Shown piece after piece: positions 1 to 11,826 of a DNA stretch of 64,000 nt. The DNA lies in contig JBCAMK010000015.1 in the NCBI GenBank assembly GCA_038503065.1, positions 1,116,001-1,180,000 on the forward strand. The letters are read 5' to 3'. The first letter of the stretch is position 1. Each line of letters opens with the position of its first letter. The notes beneath the pieces are model-generated. The model searched no databases, was not told the origin of the DNA, and worked only from the letters and a program-made list of their open reading frames with translations. Made by a program: the position numbers and the translations under genes. This DNA comes from Paragyromitra xinjiangensis. Its lineage: Eukaryota > Ascomycota > Pezizomycetes > Pezizales > Discinaceae.

Positions 1-50
1 TTTGCATTATCCAACATAAAATACGCTTTTCCATTGAATATTTCAGTGCC

Positions 51-250
51 GGTGCGGTGGCCGAGTGGAGAACGGGGTCTGTTATGGACCCACTCTTAGT
101 AAAGCCAGTCATCGTAACGGTGGTGCAATGGGGCTCAAGCACCCTAAAGGGGGACGTAATTGTTTACGGGAGTGCTGTCTTTGAATCACGATCCGGAAAC
201 GGGGAGTATGCAGTCGGGTTATCAGCGCATTAGCAACGCTGATTCTTTTT
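51..250 (+). other. Structured, possibly Pol III-transcribed stretch
   Basis: No open frame is supported here. An A-box-like motif (TGGCCGAGTGG, 58-68) is followed by a stable hairpin (GGGTC/GACCC with a 7-base loop, inside a GAGTG/CACTC outer stem). A weak B-box-like CTTTGAATC lies near 179-190 and a T6 run near 245. It cannot be folded into a normal tRNA: there is no acceptor-stem partner and position 33 of the loop is not T. It may be a tRNA-derived repeat or an unrecognised ncRNA. Bases 251-713 show nothing further. Confidence 0.2.
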
Positions 251-713
251 TAATTCCTTTTATTTCGTCTGTTAGTTATGACATTCATGCCTCTGCTGTG
301 TTCTAGGTGATGAGATATATGTAACCACATGTGCGCCCTTTTTTGACTTTCTATGTAACAGCCCCCCCATAACCTACTAACAACACCCCTCTACACCCAT
401 GAGCGCTAACCACATATGTACTAGATTTAAGATATACTACTATCTATCCCACATATATTAGCCGACCAGAACTGGCAAGTTAATTCCAGCACAGTATGCT
501 GTGAAGAGGAGTTCTTTCTCACGATCTCCTTGCAATGTCCAGCAATAAAATAAGAAATATAAACTGGAACTCGTTCAAACTACGCCAGGCATGCATCTTT
601 CAAATTAAAAGAGTCTAGGGCTAAAGAAACAAGCAACCATATAACATGTCCGCTCCCAACCTCGCGTACAATAAAAACCCCCATCTCCCCGACACCAAGC
701 AAGCAAGAAATAA

Positions 714-2867
714 TTAGAAAACCCCTTTCAGTATCTGCCACACTACTAAGCCCCCGATCGCGCCCCAAGGCTTCAAAACCTCAACCCCAACAAACCCCTG
801 CCAAGCAATATACACCAATGTTCCTCTAATTATTATATCACAAAGTCTCAGTAGCATCCCGTCACCCAAACCGATTGTTTCTGTCAGCATTGCCTGTATG
901 ATACACTCTCTATATGCTATCGGATTCATATCAGGTAAAAGCAAGATACGACGATCAATCAACGAAGGGGAATCGGAACGTGGAGTCAAGGGCCCAGCCC
1001 GTTCTCCGAACTTTCCGATGTGCTCGGCAGTTTTTGCAGTGATTTTTTGACGTGAGGAGAACCATCTTCTCATTCCGCTAATGAGACGCCAGGTCAACTT
1101 CTTGTCAAAACATTCTTGGTTGCTGCTCTCTGCAACATTCTCCTTCTCTATACTATCTAGTAGTGATATCGCCAATTCAAGGTTCGAGACCTCGACACTT
1201 CTTTTTTCTTCCGGTTTGGAGAGCATTTCCAAGATCAGCGTTTGCTGCATGGATTGACTAAGCACCCAGGAAACGTAGAAACAGGGGCTAAAAACGGTGA
1301 TATCAACTTCCATGGCTGTAGCCAAGGTAGCACTTTCAGAAGTTGACGTTGACTGGAATGTCTCCTTCTGAGGTGGGCCCCCGATACCAGCTGAGCTATA
1401 GTGTACCATGATTGGATGAGGATAATCTTTAACCCTGCTCTGGAGGTATTTTCTGAAGTATCTCTCCAGCTGTCTTTCCGACGGTAATGTCAGCAAGAAA
1501 GATTCTTGGAGGTGGGGGTAGATAGCCTCACAATTCAAGTGTAGTAGCATTCCGGCTGATGCTCGTTCCCTTTACCTCAGGTCTAAAATACACCTTCAAT
1601 TTCTTCACCCCAAACAACTTTGACGCCTGCCAGACTATCCTTGGGAATGTGATTAACCCACTCCAGCCGTACTTCGCTACAAACAGAAACGACCCCATGA
1701 TTGACGTTGATAAATCAGATATGAATATCGGAGGTGCAACGGAGCGAACTGCTGCGATGAGTTTCTTGTTGTCGGTGTCGTCATATAATGTGGTGATTGT
1801 GTTTATCAAGTTCTTTGAATCTTCGTGTGATGACAGTGGATCATGGGTGAGAATGTGGTATTTTCCTGTGCGATCGTTGAATGGAGAGACGTGGAACGTC
1901 TTGGGGAAGCTGTTCGAGATAGAGACTGGTTTTCCTTCTGAGAGGGGGGTGGTGGAGTCTGGAAGGGGTCTGGAAGGACGAAGGATGTACATGTGACGTT
2001 CGTCGAAGGTGTTGTTAACTTCAACGACAACCAGCGATAAGATTGAGTCTTTGTCTCTGAGATACCTTTACATTCACAACTGGATTAACTTATTTCTCTG
2101 CCCGGAGGAATAGTTATAGATGAGAATATATCCATACCAGAAGCTAACGGGGTTAAATTGGTATCCCAGGAACCTAGGCTCAGTCACAAGGTACACGGTG
2201 GGATAGTCGTCAAGATTCATATTCTATCACTCGTCCATTAGCGTCGTTCTTGAAACGAAGATTCTGATGGATCCCAAACATTCTCTTCCAAAAACGCCTT
2301 CATTTTCTCTTCCAGCGTTTCATTACCACGTCTAAGATAATCTCTCGAATCGACACTGAACAGAGACCAGTTTTTGCTTTTCGCCTCGCTGTTGTAGCCG
2401 TTGTTGAACGAAAACAAACGTCCGATAGTGCCATGGAAGCTCAGAGGAATTCCAACTTCTAGGATAGAATAGACGAAAGAATGCTTCTTCGGGAACAACC
2501 GTGTATGGTATGTTTTGCACCGAAAGAATACCGGCTCGGTGCACAAACGCGTTTCTCCAAGCAGTCTGGTTTCCAGAAATTTGGGTCTCTTAAAACGGAC
2601 ATAAGAGACTCCCACATAAAGACATAGTGCAGAGGATAGTACCGCAACTGTCCATGATAAAGAGGTGGTCGACACTATCTCACGGCGGAATGAAAACACG
2701 CACAGCCCTCCAATCGAAAGTGCTTCTTTGATAACAGCGGCGCGATTGGCGGTGTTGAATAGAGAACTCACCCATAGAGTTGTTGCGACCGCGGGTATTG
2801 CCGTGAAGGATGCCATTGTAGTGTTGGTGTGAGATGTCAAGACAGGGGTATTGTTGTAACGTAGCAT
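714..2867 (-). CDS. DUF1365 family membrane-associated protein
   Basis: Four exons on the minus strand: 2867-2280, 2223-2138, 2065-1576 and 1526-714, with consistent phases 0, 2 and 0 at the junctions, giving about 658 residues. An alternative start at 2816 gives 641. The N-terminal part has hydrophobic segments. The DUF1365 core follows: HTRLFPKKHSFVYSI, then TEPRFLGYQFNPVSFW (the most diagnostic motif), then VVVEVNNTFDERHMYIL. The C-terminus again carries a hydrophobic segment next to the stop. Introns are 56, 72 and 49 nt. The biochemical role of DUF1365 is not established; fungal members are usually predicted membrane proteins. The first exon contains two in-frame ATGs, so the exact start is uncertain. 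The family call rests on the FLGYQFNPVSFW and EVNNTF motifs and is firm; function is unknown. Confidence 0.85.
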
Positions 2868-4452
2868 TATATCTAAGGACACACGGTGGGTGATTCACGC
2901 GACTTGCGTATATTGATAATTGAGATAAAAATTCGAGATCAAGGGGGTTGAGTTCTATCGACGAATTCGGAATAAACAATTCCCAGATAAGAAGGTTCGG
3001 ATGGAGGAGAAAGGTATCCGGGCAGACTCTCGATTCTGACTTGGTTTATTGTTCAGAGTGATCGGTCATGACTAATCAAGCAATCGGTCGTTGGACATTA
3101 ATTATCACTCGATTGATGGATAGAGGATAACTTTGAGCAGGTCTTTAATGTTGAGCTTAAACCAAGGTAGTTTTCAAGGCCATATATACAGAGGAATTCC
3201 GGGTACAATTTCGAATGAGCCCCCAAGTATGTTCCCGGTATGTTCCCATAAGCCCTCGCTGATCCTCCCGAATCGCCCCCTTATATCACGATTTTAGGTT
3301 TCTGGCGTCATCAGCCCCGTCATATACGCGACACACATTCCAAAGCAAGCTACAGTTTCCCACAAATGCTTCAGATAAGCTTCAATACTGTAGATCAACC
3401 TCGTAGGTTTTTTTTAGAGCTGGCGCTGCCGTTACGTCTACATGAACGGAAGCATTCCAACGGTTTCTGATTACTCAGATCCACTATTGAGATAACCAGG
3501 TTACACCACATTCTAGATGAACCTTTATTCTCCGAAGCTTAAAAGGACCCATAGAGCCGGGAAGGTGCCTTGTGAGAGTACCTTCCGTAGGGTTAAGCCC
3601 TTGTTCTTATGATTTCACTATCGTAAGTTTATAGGAACCATTCCATCCAAATCAAGGTCCTAACTTTATACTGGAGGTGACGACCCGTCCAATTCCTTCC
3701 ATCTAATGAATTCTATTAACAGTCACCGGAGAGCGGCGCATCCCCGTTAGAGCATTAAACCACTCTTAATTCAGACTTGCAGATCGCTATGTCAGGGGTT
3801 GTGGAATGACAGGCGAACCCATGGAACCGTCGAAGCCATTGGAACACAAGCTGCCGCAAGAACACCGATCAGTGATCGATCGCCAGCCGATCACTTGCGA
3901 ACAAGTTTTCGGTACGCCCGGGCTGAAACGGGCACCCTAAATCTTATTTTAATTTGTCCCGGTTTTCATGACCTCTTGGCATAATTATCACTGCCATGCA
4001 CCCCCACTCAAATATGCCGAAAGAGCTTCCGGCAATCCCGCCAATAAAACTAACTACGAACGAAGAGATGTCTTTAAGTCTGCCTTGGCACAAGTTACCC
4101 AAACATTAAGTTGTCATGTGATATACTTGAATTCGCACCCATCCGTTTGCGTCTTCGATATAGCGTCATCACTCTATCCGAAATTCTAATCATCAAAATA
4201 GATTTTATGGCTAGGTGAAGAGGCCGCCTCTAAACTGTAATTTTTTGTGTGCTCCGGATCTAATAACAGGATGAGACAAACTCAAGTCACTCTAATCTCA
4301 TCAAGTGATCTCGCGTACTTCTCCTTCCCCGCCCATCTCTCCGTGTTAGGTTTTCCACCTGTATTCCAAATACCAGCAACATCTTAAACGTACGCCCTGA
4401 GCCCCTGCAGCTATAATCACTCTTTGCTCCCTGGCACAAAGTTAATAATATG

Positions 4453-4554
4453 AGGTGCAGACTGCCTCCCGATCTAGAGGTGTACTTCCAAAATACCCCG
4501 CGGGTGTAAACTACCCCCCTCCCACCACGTAGATACACAACATAAGATATTTAT

Positions 4555-4600
<46 letters not shown>

Positions 4601-4882
4601 CTACTAGTACAACCACATTCCATCAAATCTTGCTTGCCAGTTCAGCATGATGACTCTCCAGGAACAGCAGGAATTTGAATCCTATACTTGTTTCAAGACC
4701 ACAGTTGCGGACAGCATGTCCACCAAGAGCAAGCAAAGTTAGATCTAGCGATTTCTTCTAGAAACGGCTTTTTATTGCTTCACGATGTGGGGTTTAATAT
4801 TTCACTTAATGAATTGAGGGGTAGTTTACACCCCCGGGGTATTTTGGAACCGTACCTTTAAGTCGGGAGGCAGTCTGCACCT
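4453..4882. repeat. Inverted-repeat structure with ~66-bp arms (MITE-like)
   Basis: The arm at 4453-4518 (begins AGGTGCAGACTGCCTCCCGA) recurs in reverse complement at 4817-4882 with roughly 85-90 percent identity by eye. About 300 bp of unrelated DNA, including the CAT microsatellite, separates the arms. Terminal arms plus short non-coding interior suggest a foldback or MITE-like element. I find no clear target-site duplication, so two opposed copies of a shorter repeat are also possible. Confidence 0.65.
4557..4601 (+). repeat. (CAT)15 microsatellite
   Basis: Fifteen uninterrupted CAT triplets inside the loop of the surrounding inverted repeat. There is no open frame around it. Confidence 0.95.
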
Positions 4883-6440
4883 TTGCTCTAATAATGTACT
4901 TCGAACCCCTTAATTCAACACGTCACCATAACTTGGCATCCGAAAGAAACTACATGTATCTACAAGCGCCAGGTTGCCTTTCGTAGAAACCTTCAAGAAG
5001 GTTCACTGGCGCTAAATAGCAGTGTAAATTATGAGCCTAGGCAGGAGGAGAGGAGCAGCTCAGAACACTCTACATCATAAAAGTAATATTTAAAATGTCG
5101 ACTGTGATCACCCTCGAAGAAAAGACCAAAACCACAGATTTATGTTATAGATGTACCACGAAGATAATTATTCCCTCTCCCATGAGTTAGACATGAGCTA
5201 TCAACTAAGGCAGCATGGTGAGCTATGTGCAGATATCTGGGAGGATACCTGATATCTAAATTTCCATACATGATATTCCAGAGAGAATCCCTTTACTACG
5301 TCGATACGTTTTTATTTCTCTGGAAGAACGGGTGGAATTAAATAAAAGAGCCTAAACGCTTTCGCCTTGATCATAACCTTAACTTCCGTATCAATACACC
5401 CGCGAAACCACGTGCGCATAGCACTCTAACATGCATACATCTTCTCGGTCTGTTCAAATGGTCTATCTAGTCGGCTACGACAAAATTAAATCAGGAGACG
5501 AGTGATTTCAAGTTCCTCTTTCGTACGTGGGGGATTGCGCCACGACCATTTCAAATATTTGGCGATTGGCCAAACTATTATAAATAGAGCCTTTCTACCT
5601 TCCTTTTGTCTCTCTCCTCTATCGCATACATTCACTTTTACAAACTCATACTACAAGCCTATTCACTTTGTTGAACAAATCCTCGTGCCAAAATACCGAG
5701 TGATAATCTATGAATAACCGGAAGTGGTCTGAATCGCATCAACGACGTTCAATACCGCAGCATGGGTGGTTACACATTCCAGGAACGAAGTTACTAGACT
5801 GTGCTATTTATCGGGCTAAAAATAGAATAGTGGATAGGCGGGCATAGTGGACGGCCCCCCATAAATGGAAGGAGGGAGATAATATGAAGGGACAGAATAT
5901 GTCAGCGAATAAACACAAAACAGAATTATTCAATTCCCTACAAACCAGGTGACTATTCCTATCAGTCAACTGCACGCATAGTTGGCGGTGATCCCTCCCT
6001 ACAACCGCATACAGCCCCCGTACAATTCTTGGACAAGCTAGAAGCTGAGGCTCCGTAGAAAAGTAGTCCGTTTCTTGACTTTACGGACTTTGGATCTTTT
6101 AAAAGTCGCAATATATCTATTGCTCGCGTAAATGGTATGAATCATTGAATTGTTATGATACAGGAACTTATAAAGCCGCTACTCCAAGTACATCCGAGTG
6201 AGTATGCATGCCCCTTTCAAAAAACCCAGTTCCCCCGTTCTTGCCGGTTTGTATCTACAGTACAGATACTCCACTTGAATTGAAAAAGAAAAGACCGAAC
6301 CTCGAACCAAAAACACACAAAACCTTGCGCCTTCTCGTCCCGCATATTTTACACCCCTTAAATACCCTTCTAGGACTCCACCGAGCAGAAATGCACGAAA
6401 TGCTTCCCAAATAAACCCTCCCGTCTAGTATCGTGACAAA

Positions 6441-8271
6441 TCAAGAGTTCTTCCACCATTCCTCCTCTCGCAAGAATTTTCCGTACGCTTTGACTGCAGA
6501 GGCACCACCGAGGCCGAGTTCCGCACCCTTGATTGCCCAGTCGGTGATGCACAGGTCAACGAGTTTCTTAGCCTGGTGCCCATAAACACCAACAAGCTTC
6601 TTAGCGCCAACTTGTAGGAGTGTCTTCATGACGAAGAAGTGTGAGTTGGTGAGCTTCCCCATAGGATAATTGAGAAGTGATGCAACTGCATGCCAAAGGT
6701 TGAAAATCGGGTAGGGGTTGATCATCTTCGAACCACCAAAGTCCCTATAGTTCGGAGCATCAGTAAACACACGCAGTCTACATTGTAAACATTTTTCTTT
6801 TATGGTAAGTTACCTTCCCGCAATCGCTGCGTATCCTGCCGTCAATCCTACAAGAGCATTGATATGTGCCTCCTCGGCTTCCCATTTTCCCTCTTCATCC
6901 ATTTTCCACCCCAAACGTTTTCTACCAGCCTCGGTGTCTTCTGGCCCGAGTTCACCCCTCAAAATAGGATTCTTCTTGAGAAGCCGCGCAATGATGATAT
7001 CGATGAACGATTTGCCATTAAGAGTCAATTCAGCGCTGGCAAATGCAGCGATGATGGTAATGCCGATCGGGTCTGCGGTCTCAGGCTTAATCGAACATTC
7101 GGCTTCGACCTGCTTCACAAGTAGTTTTGCGAGTTCGTTGACGGTCCAAATGAACGCGATGGGAACAGGGACATCGCTGTTCTCACTAGGGTTGAGAAAG
7201 AAATTACTGGCAGAGATCGTTGGCCCGTTCGTATCCCGGAGGAGCCCACTGAATGTTTCCTTGAAGAATTCACGCTGTTTGAATTGTCAGCGAGATCTTA
7301 GGAGCAGCAGAAGAAATGGATAGTGAACTTACAACTGCCACCGTTTGCTGCCTTTCTCCATTCAGTTGACCCAATTTTGGACGCAATTCACGACGTATAG
7401 CCATGAGGTTCTTGCTCTTCATAAATTGCGGTTCATTGCTGACATCTTGACGCACTTTCTTAAGGGAAGCGAGAACCTTGTTGACAGCAGCTGTCTCAGC
7501 GCTTACGACTTTCCTGCCGTAGACTTGTGGTCCAGTGTATTGCTGTATCTGTCCTTGCTGCTGCTGCTGCTGTGCCGCTTGCGCCTCTCTATCCTTCGCA
7601 GCCTTTTCTTCTTCCTGCTTCTTCAATTCTGCTTCTTTTTGTGCCGCCTCCTGTTTCTTTTTTTCCTCCTCAAGCCTCTGCTTTTCTGCCTCGGCCCTCG
7701 CCAACTCCTCTTGTTTCCTCCGCCTTTCCTGTTCCTCCTGTTCTCGTTGGCGCCGTTGCATTTCCTCCTGCCTAGCCCTTTCTTCTGCGGCTCTGCGGGC
7801 AGCCTCTTCAGCGGCTCTGGCTTGTCGTTCCCTCTCCTCGCGCTCCAGCTGCGCCCGCCTGATTTCCTCCGCTCGCTTCTTCTCGAAGAGAAATCTGACC
7901 TTTTTCTGAAATTGTTCCTCGAGCGCCGCGGCCTCCTGCGCGTTGAAGCGATTCTCCTCGAGGTATACTAGCGTAAACTCATGATTGGCCTTCTTGTCGT
8001 TATTATTGAGAGCGCCCGCAATGGTGTATTCATGAGCCTTGAGATCCAGAATATTCAGACGGTCGGCAAGAGCTTTTGAATGCGAAACCGAATTGCTCTT
8101 CCCATGGGACTTTGACACTGGCGACATTCCGTAGATACCTCGGTTGTCGTAACTACTAATGTCACCGAAGAGATCGTCGTCGTCGGTGGATTCGGTTTCT
8201 GACCACTCGCCGTCCGAGTCAGGTAGGGGCATACGAGCTGCCCCCGGGCTCCATAGCGACGTAGAGGACAT
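6441..8271 (-). CDS. GLE1: Nucleoporin GLE1, mRNA export factor
   Basis: Three exons (8271-7333, 7274-6814, 6744-6441; phases 0 and 2) encode about 567 residues. Gle1 sits on the cytoplasmic face of the nuclear pore, where with inositol hexakisphosphate it activates the DEAD-box ATPase Dbp5 to release exported mRNA; it also acts in translation. The order is as in fungal Gle1: an acidic N-terminus, a long charged coiled coil (about residues 125-235, rich in E/R/Q with alanine heptads), then the helical C-terminal GLE1 domain. The latter contains GYAAIAG, RDFGGSKMINPYPIFNLW and a final stretch ending EEEWWKNS. The start is the first ATG of the open frame. A divergent neighbour is absent, and a mariner-type MITE lies about 550 bp upstream. 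The C-terminal motif makes the assignment confident. Confidence 0.9.
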
Positions 8272-8826
8272 GGTAGGATTTTGAGGTTATGTGGTCTTAG
8301 AATATCCTATTTGGAGCACCTGGTGATAAGCACTTCTAATTCACGATCAGAAGAAGCGAGGACAAGGTGCTCTGCTCTCTGAAGGGGTGTGAGGAGCAGG
8401 CTGAAGGGGACAAGAAGCAGCAGGGGGGGCCTTGAATCGGCAGTGGGGAGGGCAAATAACATACCGATTGGAGTGCTAAGCCCGTGTTGGTGGTGGTGTT
8501 GGTGGTGTGTGATGTTGGAAGGTTGGAAGTTGGGACTGGGAGCTGGTGGTTGGTTAGCTGCCACACGAGGTCACGGGTGGGCCACTATTCAACGTGCTCG
8601 AGCCACACCCAGCCGCGTGAAATTCCAGGGCTTGGCCTTTATCAGGCACCATCCTAAGCCTGCCTTATATGGATTTGGTCACTCGCAGTCGCCTTCGCCA
8701 TTAGAATTCAACGAGTACAGTTATAATATTATTGCTACTGGATACCTTACGCAAAAAAGGCTTAGAAATTTATCTACTCTACAGGATTTAGAACCAACAG
8801 AAAGTAATAGATATAGACAACAGATA

Positions 8827-8996
8827 CAGTATCAAAAAATGGGGTGGATCTACTACCGTATTTTTAGAAAATGTTGTATTAATTCTGGAGCGCTGCTGCA
8901 TTAGCTGATAAATCCCATAACACTGCAGAATTAATCCAGCATTTTTTAGAATACTGCAAAAATGCTGTACCAATCACATCCCCCTTTTTGGCACTG
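8827..8996. mobile_element. 170-bp mariner-type MITE with TA target duplication
   Basis: The left end (CAGTATCAAAAAATGGGG) and the right end read in reverse (CAGTGCCAAAAAGGGGG) form long imperfect terminal inverted repeats of about 70 bp. The whole unit therefore folds into a near-complete hairpin. It is flanked by TA on both sides (8825-8826 and 8997-8998), the target duplication typical of Tc1/mariner elements, and the CAGT start also fits that superfamily. No coding capacity. The rest of the 8272-9266 gap shows nothing I can name. Confidence 0.75.
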
Positions 8997-9266
8997 TATC
9001 GATCAGAGTGAGAAAAAAACGAAAGGAAGTAAGATTAAACCAGACATGCATTAAAAAACACACACGATGAGTTCATGGTACGTGATAGACAAGTGTCAAG
9101 TTGTGGTAGGGATGATACAATGAGCCTTTACTATTGTACCACATATATCCTGATAACTTACGAAAAAATAATAATAATGACAATCAGTAACTGGTAAGAG
9201 GCGTGGGAGGGGGTAGTCTTGTACCCACGTTGCAGTCGCTAGACTTTTTTTTTAAATATCCGGCGT

Positions 9267-9969
9267 TCAAAACACAGACCTTCCCCGGGGGACCGGCAAG
9301 TAACAAAAACGTCGCGCCGGAGGCCCATAGTCTAGTGGAAGAAACGAAGCTCTTTTCTGAACGTTGTGGTAGCATTTCTTGATGATGAACTTTTCCACCT
9401 CATTATCGAAACGACGCATATCCCTCCAGTGCACGTTGCCGAAACATATCTCCAGCCCAGTGCGCACGTGGCTATTCCTGCTATAATGGTCTCTCTCTTT
9501 CACGGGGTAGATAAGGATCCAAATAAGTGCAAAAACCCGTTATCGACAAACTCTGCTCTCTAATATCAGCGGAAATCGGGAGAGCTGCGACATCTTCCAG
9601 GAGGTCCAAGAATTCACATGTAACCTCGACATTGTCATTCTCGAAATTACGTTGACTGTCTAGATTGTAGACGTTGCTACCGACTCTCTCTGCTTCCATG
9701 ATAATAGATTGTGTTGATAGTATATAATACGGACGCAGTTCCATGAAATCCCGAAGATACATTATATCATAAAAGATCTTCTTGCGCAATGCCATCTGTT
9801 CGGACTCGCTCACTGGGATCTTAGGAGGTTCGAGTTCCTTATACGCCTGGTAGCGTTTCCCATCCTTATAGTAATAGACCCGCTACCCGAACGGGTGTCG
9901 CACCACCGGTGCTCTCCGGGCATCGGTGGGTCCCTGGCTTGCATCTCCCGTAGTTCGTGAGTTGAACAT
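9267..9969 (-). pseudogene. Degenerate small-protein gene
   Basis: From an ATG at 9969 the frame meets a TAG after 28 codons. It then continues open through a 117-codon stretch, which includes VYYYKDGKRYQAYKELEPPK and a helical acidic region, to a stop at 9481. The next frame overlaps at 9503 and continues with a similar helical composition to 9267. No GT-AG intron of reasonable length joins the two frames, so at least one nonsense change and one frameshift separate them. The stretch has protein-like composition, but I do not recognise a family. A TATA-like motif lies about 220 bp upstream. It may instead be a live gene starting at the internal ATG with a short product. Confidence 0.4.
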
Positions 9970-10180
9970 CGGCTTATTTTCTAGCGGAAAATGTGAACAG
10001 TAGCAAGGTCTGAGGAAATTTAAGATTAGAGGCTATAGGCATAACTTTGAGGGTCTGAAAGAACTTTTTCGGTTCAGCTTGGCTGAGCCTAGGTGTTTAG
10101 CGATAGTTTAGTTGCCGATAGGGAGTTTTCTGTTGAAAGGTTTGATAGAGAATTGTTACTAAGACAGAGTGCTTTGCCCT

Positions 10181-10191
10181 CGTATTTATAG
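10181..10191 (-). promoter_or_regulatory. TATA-like box CTATAAATACG
   Basis: On the minus strand the bases read CTATAAATACG, about 215 bp upstream of the ATG at 9969. Near-identical boxes lie at about 16121-16130, 23961 and 25166 upstream of other minus-strand small open frames. The wider neighbourhood (GGGG...ATTTGTAC on the plus strand) also matches the 25.1-kb promoter. Confidence 0.4.
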
Positions 10192-10730
10192 TGGGGGGAT
10201 TTGTACGATTATAATGGTCCACCGCCATGGCATTGCATGTATCAGGCTAGGGCGTAGAAGGATATGTTCGGACTCTTGGTGCCCGGATAGAAGCCAGATC
10301 TGGGGATAAAAAGAATAGCTTCGCCATGAAAAAGATTGAAGCTTATAATTAACGGTATAGGAAATGATATGAAGAGGCTATATTGAAGCCAACATAGGAG
10401 ATCTAAAAAGTGTATCCGAGGAATACACGAGAAGGGAGGGTAAGGTGCATTTGATTGGAGTGCCATTAAAAACAGTAAATATATATATCCAGAAGATAGT
10501 AATATCCAAATACTTCAGAGAAGACTCTGGTATCGACGCTTTCTGCCTGGCGTTCTTGGCATAACCCTCGAGTGACTTCTGGTGCCGCTGACTCATCAAG
10601 GCAAACGGCTTGGCTTTTCAGCCTCTTGCTACGGTAGCAACGATCGCCACACCCTCAACACCACACGCGTTTCCTTCGCATCGCCATCACCTTCATCGAA
10701 TCTCCTGTACTACTACCGTCTCTAGCAACC

Positions 10731-11500
10731 ATGGCTAACTACCTCGCCTCTATTTTCGGTACCGAGCAAGACAAAGTCAACTGTATGTCCTAAACCTACT
10801 TTGCGCACCATATACTGCCTGCTACTGTTTGCTAACATTTGACCACATAGGCTCATTCTACTACAAAATCGGCGCCTGTCGCCATGGAGATCGTTGTTCC
10901 CGTAAGCACGTTAAACCGTCATACTCGCAAACAATCCTCCTTCCAAACCTGTACCAGAACCCCGCGTTCGATCCGAAAAATAAGATGAACCCGTCGCAGC
11001 TGCAGAACCATTTCGACGCCTTCTACGAGGATTTTTTCTGCGAGATGTGCAAGTACGGTGAGGTAGAGGAGGTCGTTGTGTGTGATAATAACAATGATCG
11101 TATGTGTTTCTCTTTCCCCGGGGGTTGAGGTTGGGGTTGGTGGAAGCTAACGTGGAGGGAAAACTCAGATTTGATCGGCAATGTTTATGCTCGCTTCAAG
11201 TACGAGGAAGACGCGCAATCAGCTTGCGACGCGCTGAATGCGAGATGGTATGCGGCACGTCCGATTTACTGTGAGCTTTCGCCGGTTACGGATTTTAGGG
11301 AGGCGTGTTGTCGGTTAAACAGTGGGGAGGGCTGTGTGAGAGGGGGGTTCTGCAACTTTATTCACAGGAAGGAGCCGAGTAAAGACTTGGAGAGGGAGTT
11401 GGAGTTGGGTATGAAGAAGTGGCTGAGGGCAAGGGGAAGAGATAAGAGGAGTGTTAGCAGGAGTGTTTCCCCAGCTGAGGGGAGGCGGAGGAGGGAGTAG
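10731..11500 (+). CDS. U2 snRNP auxiliary factor small subunit (U2AF35)
   Basis: Three exons (10731-10782, 10851-11099, 11169-11500) give about 210 residues. U2AF35 reads the AG at the 3' splice site and, with U2AF65, recruits U2 snRNP to introns. Domains in order: first CCCH zinc finger (CSFYYKIGACRHGDRCSRKH), a UHM-type RRM containing CEMCKYGEVEEVVVCDNNND and LIGNVYARFKYEEDAQSACD, a second CCCH finger (CCRLNSGEGCVRGGFCNFIH), and a short basic tail with SR pairs. Length is close to the conserved core of the family; the C-terminal RS region is much shorter than in animals, as is usual in fungi. The first exon encodes only 17 residues before a phase-1 intron. Identity is unambiguous. Confidence 0.97.
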
Positions 11501-11826
11501 ATTCGGGAGTTCTTGGTTTGAAATAGGATCTTTTATGTTTTTCTTACGTTTCAAAAGTGCTGCTAAACCTCTGTACTTAGTCCCGCTGAAAGTTTAATGC
11601 CTACAACGATCTTGCGCAATCGATCATCGAGTCGGAACCAGTGGGAAGCGTGTGAGCTCGTTTAGAAGATGCTCGCTTGTTCAAATATCGAGTTTATAAT
11701 CATTTACACATGGGAAACATATCATTGAACGGCAATACCAGTTTCATCATTTGGAATTGGAATTGGAAAAAACAAAAAGCCCTTTTAACATTTTTTTAAT
11801 ATCCCTAACCCTGAAAAAACAATCCT

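Larger units (their letters stand above)
2868..6440. other. Gene-poor intergenic DNA
   Basis: About 3.6 kb without a supportable gene. Open frames here are short and lack splice partners or recognisable motifs. The stretch holds an inverted-repeat structure and a CAT microsatellite (listed separately) and a small GGAAGGT/ACCTTCC hairpin near 3558. I see nothing else. Confidence 0.6.

Noticed and set aside
7345..7971. 208-codon Leu/Phe-rich plus-strand frame
   Set aside because: Antisense of the GLE1 coiled-coil exon; Leu/Phe richness mirrors Glu/Lys codons on the other strand.
9813..9840. GGTTCGAGTTCC as a tRNA B box
   Set aside because: No A box or cloverleaf at the right distance; the bases lie in a coding-like stretch.
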